NCBI GenBank assembly: GCA_036703255.1
Contig: DATNPL010000241.1
Span: forward strand, 60,389-124,388
Direction: 5' to 3'
Origin: Drouetiella sp036703255
Lineage (GTDB): Bacteria; Cyanobacteriota; Cyanobacteriia; Elainellales; Elainellaceae
DNA: 64,000 nucleotides
In this document: in pieces, positions 34,961-43,335 of the stretch
Layout: each line of letters opens with the position of its first letter
How positions within the stretch are numbered: the stretch's first letter is position 1
Position numbers and translations under genes: made by a program
Notes under the pieces: model-generated
Databases searched by the model: none
Seen by the model: only the letters and a program-made list of their open reading frames with translations
Told to the model about the DNA's origin: nothing

Positions 34961-35287
34961 CTACAGGGCGGTAGCCCGACTTTGGGTGGCCGCGATGATT
35001 AGGGGCGTTCCTGTCGGAGCACAAATGGCCTGACTGTCTAACAACAGCACGGGCGCACCCATTGAGGTAACGCGGATAGCGGCCGTTATCCATTGCGCTG
35101 TGACACAAGGCCCATTCGCGGCATTGGGAGGCGGTAGGGTACAGCCTGCGATCGCATAGGTGTTGAGTTGAGTCACGATTGGCTGACCGCTGACGGTCAC
35201 TCGAGGATTAAAAGAAGTGGGTTGAGCTTGTCCCCCGTGACTGCATAAAACGCTGGCTCCGGCATGAAGAATAAAACCTGGCATCAT
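34961..35287 (-). CDS. PAAR-like spike tip protein
   Basis: The 108-residue protein starts MMPGFILHAGASVLCSHGGQ; AGGAG lies four bases before the first ATG at 35287. It has the small hydrophobic beta layout of spike-tip proteins, with FNPRVTVSGQPIVTQLNTYA, Cys-rich CTLPPPNAANGPCVTAQWIT and VTSMGAPVLLLDSQAICAPT. The latter parts match the PAAR/DUF4280-like class, where Cys and His residues can hold a metal at the point of the spike. It follows the OB spike gene, as expected. It would cap the gp5-like trimer and touch the target membrane first. The exact subfamily is uncertain. Confidence 0.72.
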   Translation of the reverse strand: MMPGFILHAGASVLCSHGGQAQPTSFNPRVTVSGQPIVTQLNTYAIAGCTLPPPNAANGPCVTAQWITAAIRVTSMGAPVLLLDSQAICAPTGTPLIIAATQSRATAL

Positions 35288-35378
35288 TCTGCTCCTGCTG
35301 TTGGCTCCCATAAAGTGCTGAATTTTGGACTCGCTTCATTGACCCACAGTTATTTAATCCACGCTCCTAAAGATGGCT

Positions 35379-35906
35379 CTAGGTCACGACCAATGCGCCC
35401 CCATTAATATTGGTCACGCCCGTGATATTGACTGCGCCCATTAAGGTAATCGTGGGTGCTGTGATCGTCACCCCTGTCGCATCCAGCGTGATGGAACTGC
35501 CGCCGCTGATCAGCATTGCCCCCGGTGCCTTCATGGGCGGAATCGGTACATCGCTAAGCACAATCGCACTCTGAGTCACGGTCTGAATCACCACGACAGG
35601 TGCGCCAGGAGTCGTTAAGGCACCTAGAGTGGGCACTTCTGCTGCCGAACCCCACCAGCAGCCCACCCAGACGGGATAATCTGGATCACCCTGCTCAAAT
35701 TCAATCCAGACTCCGGCTCCGATTGGCGGCACGACATAGGCTCCCATCTGTAACCCCGCCCAAGGCACACAGGGCATCGCCCAGCTAGAGGGAATTAAGC
35801 TCGACACATCAGGGACGATCGCCTGGAGCCGACCCATCCGCAAAGGATCGATATTATTGACGACAGTGCCGCGATATTTGCCGTAGAACTTTTGTCCGTC
35901 GCTCAT
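35379..35906 (-). CDS. gp5/V-like OB-fold spike protein
   Basis: The 175-residue protein begins MSDGQKFYGKYRGTVVNNID; PLRMGRLQAIVPDV and VPPIGAGVWIEFEQGDPDYP with VWVGCWWG form the gp5-type OB domain. The C-terminal part (about 125-175) is a short VTITAPTITLMGAVNITGVT repeat that would make the triangular beta-prism of the spike needle. In Afp8, Pvc8 and VgrG the hub (gp27) and this domain are one chain; here the hub is a separate gene 138 bp upstream. The gap 35907-36044 has no other gene. Confidence 0.87.
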   Translation of the reverse strand: MSDGQKFYGKYRGTVVNNIDPLRMGRLQAIVPDVSSLIPSSWAMPCVPWAGLQMGAYVVPPIGAGVWIEFEQGDPDYPVWVGCWWGSAAEVPTLGALTTPGAPVVVIQTVTQSAIVLSDVPIPPMKAPGAMLISGGSSITLDATGVTITAPTITLMGAVNITGVTNINGGALVVT

Positions 35907-36044
35907 GTCCGATCACCTTCCGGATTATGGTTTTAAGGATCACAAATGAATTAGCCTGGAATATTTTGTGTGCGACTCTATGTTGATGGGTGAGCAAGCT
36001 TGATGCGTGAGCGAAGCTACACAGCCCTGACAAAAAATAAACGG

Positions 36045-37181
36045 TCATGCAGGAACTTTGGACAAGGTCGAAATCAGGCCGTTGCGGCTGAGGGTAAAGT
36101 TTTGCTTAAATTCTCCTCGCTGAATCCGATGGGTAACATTTTTGACGTAGTAAAGCCCATCAAATGCTGTCCCTACGCCCCGGACTCCCACCAGCTTGCG
36201 GGGCTTTAGCACCCGTCCGTAACGCAAGACATCCAGGCTGCCCGTACCCAACACGGCATCGGCAGACTGAGCCGCTTTCGCCAGACCGATCGCTGCTGCC
36301 TGCACAAAAGAAAGTTTGGCAGTTTCAGAAATGAACTCAAACGATTGGGGTATAGGCGCAACGGCTCCTAGCGGCGGATTGAGCGGCGTAATGTCGGGAA
36401 TGGGAATGGGAATCGGCACCTTGGTTTCTTTATTTTGAATCATCAAAATGGGCAGTTTTTTGGCGCTGCCGTCGAAGGTGAAATCTAGCGATTCGACGTT
36501 GGTAAAGCCGTCCATATTGCTGTTGAGGGCGGGTTGGGGCACACCCATTTTGATTTCGGGTCCCCAATAGGCGACGCTGGTGCCGGGAGCTGGCCCTGGA
36601 TCGAGATAGAACACATAGCCCACTTCGCTCGCCAACTGGCGAATGTATTCCAGGTCAGTGCCCTGCTGCCGGGGAATGCGATCGACTGGAATAGGGACAT
36701 CGATTAAGATGCTGGGAACCACCAAGGGGATAATGCCCAATGCCGCATACTTAGCTAGAATCAGCGCTACTCTGGCCTCGGCGGGCATGGCCGGAAAAGG
36801 CGTACCGGGCGGGTTACTAAACAGCGAATAGGACATGACTTTGGTGAGATCTTCTCCAGTCACCGTGAGAATAGAGTGTTGGGCATCTCGTCCCGGTGAG
36901 ATCTGATGGTGCGTCACCACACCATCAATCAGCACATCTGGAGTCCCGTTGAGGGTGGCTACCAAAATCACCCGCAGCAGCGGAATCGGACTGCCGCCAG
37001 ATAAAAGGAACAGCGTTTGTAAGGGCGATCGATTGCTCAAGGCAAAGGTAAGCTGAAACCCATTATTCACCCCGCTGCCGCTGCTAATCGTCACATCCGT
37101 CAGAGCCTCCAGCACGACCTGGGGCACGGGCACCGGAACGCCGACGCCCACCATCAGCGTTAGGTAAACGCCTTTAAGCAT
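36045..37181 (-). CDS. gp27/D-like baseplate hub protein
   Basis: The 378-residue protein is the hub half of a VgrG/gpD-type spike: VVLEALTDVTISSGSGVNNG, FQLTFALSN, ILTVTGEDLTKVMSY and RIPRQQGTDLEYIRQLASEV with GYVFYLDPG are the conserved steps, and the end has KLVGVRGVGTAFDGLYYVKN. Proline-rich PIPIPIPDITPLNPPLG interrupts the middle. The OB spike domain is not fused. Its ATG overlaps the LysM gene's stop by 8 bp, so the hub and LysM proteins are probably made together. In the particle it forms the trimeric hub under the inner tube. Confidence 0.85.
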   Translation of the reverse strand: MLKGVYLTLMVGVGVPVPVPQVVLEALTDVTISSGSGVNNGFQLTFALSNRSPLQTLFLLSGGSPIPLLRVILVATLNGTPDVLIDGVVTHHQISPGRDAQHSILTVTGEDLTKVMSYSLFSNPPGTPFPAMPAEARVALILAKYAALGIIPLVVPSILIDVPIPVDRIPRQQGTDLEYIRQLASEVGYVFYLDPGPAPGTSVAYWGPEIKMGVPQPALNSNMDGFTNVESLDFTFDGSAKKLPILMIQNKETKVPIPIPIPDITPLNPPLGAVAPIPQSFEFISETAKLSFVQAAAIGLAKAAQSADAVLGTGSLDVLRYGRVLKPRKLVGVRGVGTAFDGLYYVKNVTHRIQRGEFKQNFTLSRNGLISTLSKVPA

Positions 37182-37512
37182 AGGGAACTCCTAGAATGCC
37201 TTCAGGTAAAGTGATCCGAAGCTGCCGACCCACGATTTCAAGTTCTTGGGGGCGCAGAGCCGCATTGGCATCACAGATGCGCCAAAACTGCTCAGGGTCG
37301 CCGAGATAGTGAGCCGTAATATTGTCTAGACGATCGCCCTCTACCACCTGGTGCTCTTGCAAGAGGGCAAACCGTTCGGGAGGAGAAATTAAGCGGCGGC
37401 GTAGGTAGGCAATGGGGCGATCGCCATTGAGCTGACCCGTATTGAGCTGGCCTACATTAAGCTGGGCAATTTCGATCGCATAATAGCGGCTCGTAACCGG
37501 AAATGGGTTCAT
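37174..37512 (-). CDS. LysM-domain tail/hub connector protein
   Basis: The 112-residue protein has a LysM-like C-terminal half, LQEHQVVEGDRLDNITAHYL, then GDPEQFWRICDANAALRPQE and a final RQLRITLPEG. Such LysM proteins (T4 gp53/P2 X-like) sit between the tube initiator and the hub in contractile tails. Residues 14-30 hold a short VGQLNTGQLNGD duplication. Its ATG overlaps the preceding gene's stop (TAATG) and its 3' end overlaps the hub gene, so the three-gene set is tightly coupled. Confidence 0.8.
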   Translation of the reverse strand: MNPFPVTSRYYAIEIAQLNVGQLNTGQLNGDRPIAYLRRRLISPPERFALLQEHQVVEGDRLDNITAHYLGDPEQFWRICDANAALRPQELEIVGRQLRITLPEGILGVPYA

Positions 37513-38165
37513 TAGGGAATTCCTCCAATACCAAAAGCGCTCAGGCTGCCCCCCTGATTTTGGGTGGCTAGCCCCTCTTTCTGTTGCAAATAGGTCATGA
37601 ACAGTCCCCCTCCTTTACTGTCGAACCGCAAATCGGTAACGCTGAGGACACGCATCGTTAAGCTGACCTTGGCGCGAATCGGATTCAGCGAGGGGTCAAA
37701 AGCTTCCTCGGTGATGCTGAAATCGGTTAACCGTACAGGTACGATGCGATGTTTACTCCAGACAAACAGCGTTAGCGGAGCCATCATCGGCAGAATCTCC
37801 AGCGTGCCCGACTGAGACAGCCGATAGTTTTCCTGAAGCTGGCTACTGCTGGGATAGGCGATCGTTTCTAGCGCTGCCAACTGAGGGTAGATGCCAAATT
37901 GTGCCGCCTTGGGGTTTTGCTCAGGAAACTCTAGCTGATCGGTCAGATCTAACTCAGCGTCTAGCTTAATGGTTTCGACGGGCGCACCTTTAAGACGCAA
38001 AGCCTCTGAGCGATCGCCATCTCCCGTGCCCTGAATCTGCAAGTTGCGGCTGAGGGTATCCGGATTGTATTGCAGGTTAATGACTCGCAGTACCGCCGAG
38101 GTATCAGGATCGAGTAACACAATGCCCCCTTTGAGCAGACGGGGAGAACCTGGAAAAGAGGTCAT
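37512..38165 (-). CDS. CIS tube-initiator protein (Afp7/Pvc7-like)
   Basis: The 217-residue protein matches the contractile injection system tube family: KGGIVLLDPDTSAVLRVINL with QYNPDTLSRNLQIQ, then ETIKLDAELDLTDQLEFPEQ and PLTLFVWSKHRIVPVRLTDF, followed by DPSLNPIRAKVSLTMRVLSV. In AFP and PVC the equivalent forms the symmetry adaptor between hub and inner tube. The gene is followed by LysM and hub genes, the normal order. The start MTSFPGSPRLLKGG at 38165 has no strong ribosome site. The 169-bp gap upstream contains a tandem repeat. Confidence 0.85.
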   Translation of the reverse strand: MTSFPGSPRLLKGGIVLLDPDTSAVLRVINLQYNPDTLSRNLQIQGTGDGDRSEALRLKGAPVETIKLDAELDLTDQLEFPEQNPKAAQFGIYPQLAALETIAYPSSSQLQENYRLSQSGTLEILPMMAPLTLFVWSKHRIVPVRLTDFSITEEAFDPSLNPIRAKVSLTMRVLSVTDLRFDSKGGGLFMTYLQQKEGLATQNQGGSLSAFGIGGIP

Positions 38166-38186
38166 GGAAGTTTGTCCTCTCAGAAA

Positions 38187-38218
38187 ATTTGATATTGGCT
38201 AGATTTGATGTTGGCTAG
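38187..38218. repeat. 16-bp tandem duplication in a CIS spacer
   Basis: ATTTGATATTGGCTAG (38187-38202) is followed directly by ATTTGATGTTGGCTAG (38203-38218), one mismatch. It lies in the 169-bp gap between the DUF4157 gene and the tube-initiator gene. Confidence 0.6.
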
Positions 38219-38334
38219 ATTGAATGGTGCCTGTGTCTCGACCTTGTGGGTCAGCCCTCAACTTTAGAGGAGGCAGATTTCTCGACGTTCTTTAGCATTG
38301 AGAAAGGTTTGGCTTGCACCCTGAATCCTGTCGT

Positions 38335-39609
38335 TTAAGCCCCCCGCCCGGTTAACTGCCCGCCATCATCGCCACCTATGCCAAAGGTGGGGGCACCCTG
38401 CCGTCGTCGGATGCGGTTAATATAGGGCAGCAAAATCGAAATCGATTGATAGTCTTCTGCCGTAGCAGTGCCAGCCCGAACTTTTTGCAGCAGCTTGTTA
38501 TAGTCTTCAACGGCTTCTGCCTGCTGCTCAGGATTCCAGTTTTCCCACGGAGTGCCTGCATTGTGAGCCGTCCGCCAATTGTAGGCAGCACTGCGATTGC
38601 CGCTGCCCACAGCCGCCCTAATTTGCGCGATGATGCTCAACGGCATGTAGGCCAACCCGCCGTTTTGGTACTGCCAAACGTGGGTCATTTCATGAATGAG
38701 CGTTTCCTTACCCCGATCGCTCAGCTCTAGCGTATCGCCAACAAAATGTCCCCAATCGGACTTTAGGTGAATGGTGTTGCCAATCGTCCGGGGTGCACCC
38801 GCCGCATACAGGCTATCTCGCGTAATGGTAATGTCGCGGTAGTTGAGGCTGTCCTGAAAAATCTCCTGCGCCATGTCAATTTCTGGCTGCGCTAGATTGC
38901 GGCTGCGCGTTGTCGCATCATTGCCGATCGCAGCGCCAACCACTAACCCTACCAGTCCACCGACGATCGCCCCGACTGGCCCTAAAAACGCTCCTAGAGC
39001 AGCTCCCGCTACGCCTCCCAAGATGCCACCGATAATGCCCCCTTTGACGCTCCGCTGCATTACTCGATGGGGGATTCCCTGTTGCAGCTTTTCCTGATGC
39101 CCTGATGTAGGCTGTTTGCCGTTAGGTTGGCTACTGCGTTGGCTGCTGTGTTCGCTTTGCCGTTCTGCCTCTGCCTCATAAATCGTGTCAGCTCTACCGA
39201 TCGCTATAGGATGATCGTTCCCTGCATAACGGGCAGACTGCTGCTGCACAACATGGGTCAGCTCATGCGCCAAGAGCGATCGCCCTTGGGGAGTTTGTGG
39301 CTGATACTGCCCTGCGGCAAATACGACATTGCGGCCTACGGTATAGGCCAGTGCATTGACAGCTTCAGCCGAGGCCGCAGCCTTGGCGTCGGTATGCACC
39401 TGTACAGAGCCAAACTCGTGACCCAACTGAGATTCCATGCCTTGGCGCGTTACCGGATCAAGCGACTGACCCGACGTATCTAAAACCTCATGAACAATCG
39501 GAGGCGCGATCGCAGACTGGGTCGGTGATTCCTCTGGACGAAGCGCAGAATTCTGCCCGGTTAGGGCAGCCGGGAGCGGAGATCGAGAAAGGAGCGATCG
39601 CCTATTCAT
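38335..39609 (-). CDS. DUF4157 (eCIS core) protein with glycine zipper and second HExxH motif
   Basis: The 424-residue protein has the eCIS-associated DUF4157 domain at about 35-125, with GHEFGSVQVHTDAKAAASAE and LLAHELTHVVQQQ (HELTH 115-119). A polar linker follows. Residues 189-230 are a Gly/Ala-rich hydrophobic stretch, GGIIGGILGGVAGAALGAFL and on, a likely glycine-zipper membrane segment. A third domain (about 240-400) has a second zincin-like site, LIHEMTHVWQYQNGG (HEMTH 306-310). DUF4157 is widely linked to cargo loading or processing in eCIS; the second domain may be a metallopeptidase toxin, and the zipper may insert in membranes. It overlaps the 88-residue gene by 4 bp. This is the best cargo candidate of the locus. 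Confidence 0.85.
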   Translation of the reverse strand: MNRRSLLSRSPLPAALTGQNSALRPEESPTQSAIAPPIVHEVLDTSGQSLDPVTRQGMESQLGHEFGSVQVHTDAKAAASAEAVNALAYTVGRNVVFAAGQYQPQTPQGRSLLAHELTHVVQQQSARYAGNDHPIAIGRADTIYEAEAERQSEHSSQRSSQPNGKQPTSGHQEKLQQGIPHRVMQRSVKGGIIGGILGGVAGAALGAFLGPVGAIVGGLVGLVVGAAIGNDATTRSRNLAQPEIDMAQEIFQDSLNYRDITITRDSLYAAGAPRTIGNTIHLKSDWGHFVGDTLELSDRGKETLIHEMTHVWQYQNGGLAYMPLSIIAQIRAAVGSGNRSAAYNWRTAHNAGTPWENWNPEQQAEAVEDYNKLLQKVRAGTATAEDYQSISILLPYINRIRRRQGAPTFGIGGDDGGQLTGRGA

Positions 39610-39872
39610 GTCTTCAGACCTCCATAGATAGATTGGGCAATTTGGACACCCACAGCTTCTGGTTTCATGCCGAGAGCCATTTCAAACGTGCCGTCGTTGA
39701 TCTGATCGATCGCCCTGCCCTGAGCTAGAGAGTCGGGCATCGCCTCTGTTAATAGTCGGGTTAGCTCTTGCTGCACAGATTCGCCGATACGGGTGCGATC
39801 GCCCGGTGCAAATCCATGCAAGATCAGTTCCTCAATTTGCAATTCCAGGTTCACTAAATCATCCCTTTTCAT
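39606..39872 (-). CDS. Small CIS-associated protein next to the DUF4157 gene
   Basis: The 88-residue protein, MKRDDLVNLELQIEELILHG and then FAPGDRTRIGESVQQELTRL, is acidic and helical, without signal or membrane segment. Small genes with this IEELILHGF-P-DR-RIGE pattern are known beside DUF4157 genes in eCIS loci, so it is probably a partner or chaperone of that protein, which is inference from context. Its stop overlaps the DUF4157 start by 4 bp. It has no named function. Confidence 0.72.
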   Translation of the reverse strand: MKRDDLVNLELQIEELILHGFAPGDRTRIGESVQQELTRLLTEAMPDSLAQGRAIDQINDGTFEMALGMKPEAVGVQIAQSIYGGLKT

Positions 39873-39970
39873 TGGGCTTCTCCTTCATCTGAGTTCTCTT
39901 CTCCTGTAGCTATGTATTAGGACATTTTTGACTCTAGCGATACCGGGGTTATTCTCCGAACCTGAAATAC

Positions 39971-42088
39971 CTAAACCCATCCGCCTATCTCCACATCCGT
40001 CAAGGGTTTCTCCAACTTGGCATATTCTCGCTGTGCCGCCCTGAGCAGGTGCACCATCTGCATCGGCGTGTCTGCATCAGCTGCTAGAAATGCGGCATTC
40101 AAAGCAATGTTGCGAATATGGCCTCCTGCAATGTTGAGCTGCGCCAGCTTTTGGAAATCTAGATCTTGAGTCGGCAGGTTTTCAGGTAAGATGCGCCGCC
40201 AAATCTCTAAACGCTGTGCCCAGTCGGGGAAGGGAAACTGCACCACAAACCGCAGCCGTCGCAGAAATGCCGTATCGATCGCCTGCTTCAGATTGGTCGT
40301 CAAAATGGCTAACCCTCGGTAAGCCTCCATGCGTTGCAGCAAATAGCTGACTTCGATGTTGGCATAGCGATCGTGCGCATCCTTGACCTCACTGCGTTTG
40401 CCAAATAGGGCATCGGCTTCGTCAAACAGCAAAATTGCGCCACCCATCTCGGCTGCATCAAACATACGCCGCAGGTTTTTTTCGGTATCGCCAATGTATT
40501 TACTCACGGTCTGGCTCAAGTCAATGCGGTACAGATCTAATCGCAGCTCCTGTGCTAAAACTTCTGCTGCCAACGTCTTTCCGGTACCGCTGGCTCCGGC
40601 AAATAGAGCGGTAATGCCCAAGCCGTTAGGGCTGCGTCCAGCAAACTCCCAGGTGTCGTAGACTTTGGCGCGATGCCGAACCTGCGCCGTGATTTCCTCA
40701 AGAATTTGCTGCTCCGATGGAGGCAAGACTAGATCCTGCCAGGTGGCGCTAGGGCTAATGCGTTGAGCCAGATCGGCCATACGCGATCGCGACTGAATGC
40801 GGCAAGTGTCCCAGAGCAGTGGGGCGATCGCGTCAGGGCTGTGATGAACCGACTGCCGTACAGATTGGCTCACCGACTGGCTTACCGACTGAATCGTTGC
40901 TGCATTCAGATTGAACTGAGACACCAAGGCTTCTATGCTTTCGTCATTTGCCTCGGCCTGAGATTCAACCTGAGACTCAGCCTTGATCGGCGCAAGCTGC
41001 TGTTGCCAAAGGTAGCGCTGTTCGAGCGTGCTGGGTCGGCTCACATCCAATCGCCAGCTAGAACGCTGCATCTCCAAAGGTTCCCGTCCGGCGATCGCCA
41101 CCCGACTCTGGACAGTTTCAATCAACGGCAGAATGTGCTGGCCTCGCTCTAAGCCGTCGTAGGTGATCAGCAGGGCGCTGTGGCTCAGCAACGCCTCCCG
41201 TTCCCACAGGCGTATGAGGGCAGTCCGTTCAGCAATTGCACTCGGCACATCGACAGCCCGCAAGATATGAAGCTGAAGCCCCGACTGAGCACAGGCATGA
41301 GCCGCGATCGCCTGTTTACCAACCCCATTCTCACCACAGATCTGCACCACCGATGAGCTAGCCGGATCAGACCAAAAAGCGGCCACCTGTTCAGCCAAGC
41401 GCTGGTGAGAGGGCGGCAGTTCGGCAGAAAGGGCAAGGGACGGCGCGATCAAGCCCCGAAGGCGATCGTCGAGATAGGGCACCCCGGTGAGATAATGCAG
41501 CACCCGTTCATCAATGCGGAGGCGACTCTGGGTCAGGCTGTTGCCCTCCAAGACTTCAATCAATCGCCAATAGCGCAAGGGAGCCACTGGAGTTAGGGCG
41601 CTCCAGTGGGCAGCGGGTAGAGCCGCCAGCGCCAGACTAAAGGTGGGACAGCTCAGATGAGGTGCGCCTTGGGCCGTGGCACAAAGGTGAGCCAGCGATC
41701 CGCTCAGCTCAACGCCAGCACAAAGCAGCAGCAGCGATCGCTCAAATTCGCTGAGCTGAAAGAGGGCGCAAAGGGTATTGAGGGCAAAAGCCGAGGTGGA
41801 ATCTGGAGGGGAGGCGATCGGTGAATCTGGCTCTGCTAAAGGTGTAGCAGGAGTGCCTGAAGGCGCAACAAATTGCTGTAGGGCATCCCGTATCGGAGTG
41901 AGGGCTAAGGTCAGGTAGCGCTGATTGGCGATCTGGTCTGCCACCGGAGCAGCGGTATTTCCGCCAGCCTGTGGCAAGGTGGCCTGATGAGCGCTCTCGT
42001 ACTCTGTTGCTCTGTCGCCCATCACTCTGTCACCCGTTGCTCTGTCGCCCGTTGCTCTGTCGCCCGTCGCCATATTCCCCATGCTCAT
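39971..42088 (-). CDS. AAA+ ATPase of the CIS (Afp15/Pvc15-like)
   Basis: The 705-residue protein has a C-terminal AAA+ module with Walker A GASGTGKT (498-505), Walker B ILLFDEAD (552-559), then TTNLKQAIDTAFLRRLRFVV as sensor 1 and the arginine finger region, and GGHIRNIALNAAF as sensor 2 area. A degenerate P-loop, CGENGVGKQA (251-260), marks a second, likely inactive, ATPase-like domain. The ATP-binding class is shared by all known eCIS loci, where it is thought to aid assembly or cargo handling. The first 30 residues are a run of ATGDR repeats encoded by 15-bp DNA repeats. The ATG overlaps the stop of the cap gene by 4 bp. Confidence 0.92.
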   Translation of the reverse strand: MSMGNMATGDRATGDRATGDRVMGDRATEYESAHQATLPQAGGNTAAPVADQIANQRYLTLALTPIRDALQQFVAPSGTPATPLAEPDSPIASPPDSTSAFALNTLCALFQLSEFERSLLLLCAGVELSGSLAHLCATAQGAPHLSCPTFSLALAALPAAHWSALTPVAPLRYWRLIEVLEGNSLTQSRLRIDERVLHYLTGVPYLDDRLRGLIAPSLALSAELPPSHQRLAEQVAAFWSDPASSSVVQICGENGVGKQAIAAHACAQSGLQLHILRAVDVPSAIAERTALIRLWEREALLSHSALLITYDGLERGQHILPLIETVQSRVAIAGREPLEMQRSSWRLDVSRPSTLEQRYLWQQQLAPIKAESQVESQAEANDESIEALVSQFNLNAATIQSVSQSVSQSVRQSVHHSPDAIAPLLWDTCRIQSRSRMADLAQRISPSATWQDLVLPPSEQQILEEITAQVRHRAKVYDTWEFAGRSPNGLGITALFAGASGTGKTLAAEVLAQELRLDLYRIDLSQTVSKYIGDTEKNLRRMFDAAEMGGAILLFDEADALFGKRSEVKDAHDRYANIEVSYLLQRMEAYRGLAILTTNLKQAIDTAFLRRLRFVVQFPFPDWAQRLEIWRRILPENLPTQDLDFQKLAQLNIAGGHIRNIALNAAFLAADADTPMQMVHLLRAAQREYAKLEKPLTDVEIGGWV
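42006..42065. repeat. Four in-frame 15-bp tandem repeats at the start of the ATPase gene
   Basis: GTTGCTCTGTCGCCC occurs at 42006-42020, 42036-42050 and 42051-42065, with a variant at 42021-42035. On the coding strand each unit encodes GDRAT, so copy-number change would add or remove five residues without changing frame. Confidence 0.75.
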
Positions 42089-43335
42089 GTCACCTGCACC
42101 TTCGGAGCCATGTACAGATTAAAGGTAGGGCTAGCCGGATTTTCATCGACTTCGAGCGCACTCTCTGCCCCATCAACCTGCAACCGCAGTAAAAAAGTGC
42201 CGACGGGGAAATCGTTGGGAATGGGAAAGTTGAGGCTGGTGGTGGTTCCAGATCGGGGCGGAATCGCGATCGCCTGACTATCCAACAGCAGCGCCACCTG
42301 TTGATCGGCTCCTACGGGCGGCGTAACGGATAGGGTCAGAGTATTGCCTCGCGCAACGGTGAGGGGCGGCACAGGTAAGCCCGTAATTTCTGGCGTCACA
42401 ATGAAGGCTGCCACATTCGACTCTGAGCCTCGGTGCGGTTCGTCAGGGCTACCCGTCTGCAAATCCAGCAGATGCACCACCTGAACCGCATTCACGCCTG
42501 CCGACAAGCCAGCTGGCAGCAAAACTTGAATTTTGCTATCCTCGATCGCCCCTGGCGTAACGGCCACCCCGCCAAACTTCACCTGCACGAGATCGCTCTT
42601 GAGGTTTTGCCCCAAAATCGTTAAACTTTCGCCCACCTTAAGCACCTGCGGCGAGACGGCATCGATTTGCGGACGGTGGAACGGCAGCACATAAAGACGG
42701 CGATCGCGCACGGGCAGGGCTGACTTTGTGGCGCGATGGCTTTCAATTAACACCACCGACAGTTGGTAAGCCGCCGTCAGCCGATAGGGAGACTGCAACC
42801 CAGACCACAGCCGCGACATCTCCTCTGAACTCAGCGCCTCAGGCGTGATTTTAATTTGCTCGATCTGCTCTGCCAGATCTGCGGCGGCTAGGGCACGCTG
42901 CGCTGCCGGAGCGCCAGGAGCCGACAAACTACTGAGAGCTGTGCGGATGGCATCTCTCGTCAGGACGGGCGTTTCATGTAAGAGCTGCATGCCATAGCCC
43001 AAAAGAATCTCGGCGTGAAAAGTCTCTTGGCTGTAGGCCGTGAGTAAATAGTGGAGATCTAGCGCCAAAGGGGGATTGGTGAGGCGATCGCCCCCTCCAC
43101 TTCGAGAGGGCAACCCGGCATTGCGCCAAGCCGCATTGGGCGTTGTTTGGTAGAGAAATAAATTAAGGCGATCGGGCTTTGCAGTGTTGCCACCGGGTTG
43201 TGCGGCATCGGGCGGCAATAGCGTCACAGTCGGAGTGCCGCCCAGTGCCGCCGCCAGCCCTCGTCGAATCAGGTCATTTTCCAGCAGGCTTTTGACCACT
43301 GCCGAGACAGCCCCCAGCGCTAGAGCGTTACTCAT
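42085..43335 (-). CDS. Pvc16-like tail terminator/cap with IPT/TIG domain
   Basis: The 416-residue protein has the DUF4255/Pvc16 N-terminal domain: LALGAVSAVVKSLLENDLIR, PDRLNLFLYQTTPNAAWRN, and LALDLHYLLTAYSQETFHAE with LLGYGMQLLHETPVL. Residues about 225-305 are an IPT/TIG Ig-like domain (FHRPQIDAVSPQVLKVGESL, VQVKFGGVAVTPG), and a further beta domain ends the chain. The cap closes the distal end of tube and sheath in AFP/PVC-type particles. The added Ig-like domains are longer than the phage terminators and may make surface contacts. GGAGG precedes the ATG and both ends overlap neighbouring genes by 4 bp. Confidence 0.87.
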   Translation of the reverse strand: MSNALALGAVSAVVKSLLENDLIRRGLAAALGGTPTVTLLPPDAAQPGGNTAKPDRLNLFLYQTTPNAAWRNAGLPSRSGGGDRLTNPPLALDLHYLLTAYSQETFHAEILLGYGMQLLHETPVLTRDAIRTALSSLSAPGAPAAQRALAAADLAEQIEQIKITPEALSSEEMSRLWSGLQSPYRLTAAYQLSVVLIESHRATKSALPVRDRRLYVLPFHRPQIDAVSPQVLKVGESLTILGQNLKSDLVQVKFGGVAVTPGAIEDSKIQVLLPAGLSAGVNAVQVVHLLDLQTGSPDEPHRGSESNVAAFIVTPEITGLPVPPLTVARGNTLTLSVTPPVGADQQVALLLDSQAIAIPPRSGTTTSLNFPIPNDFPVGTFLLRLQVDGAESALEVDENPASPTFNLYMAPKVQVT

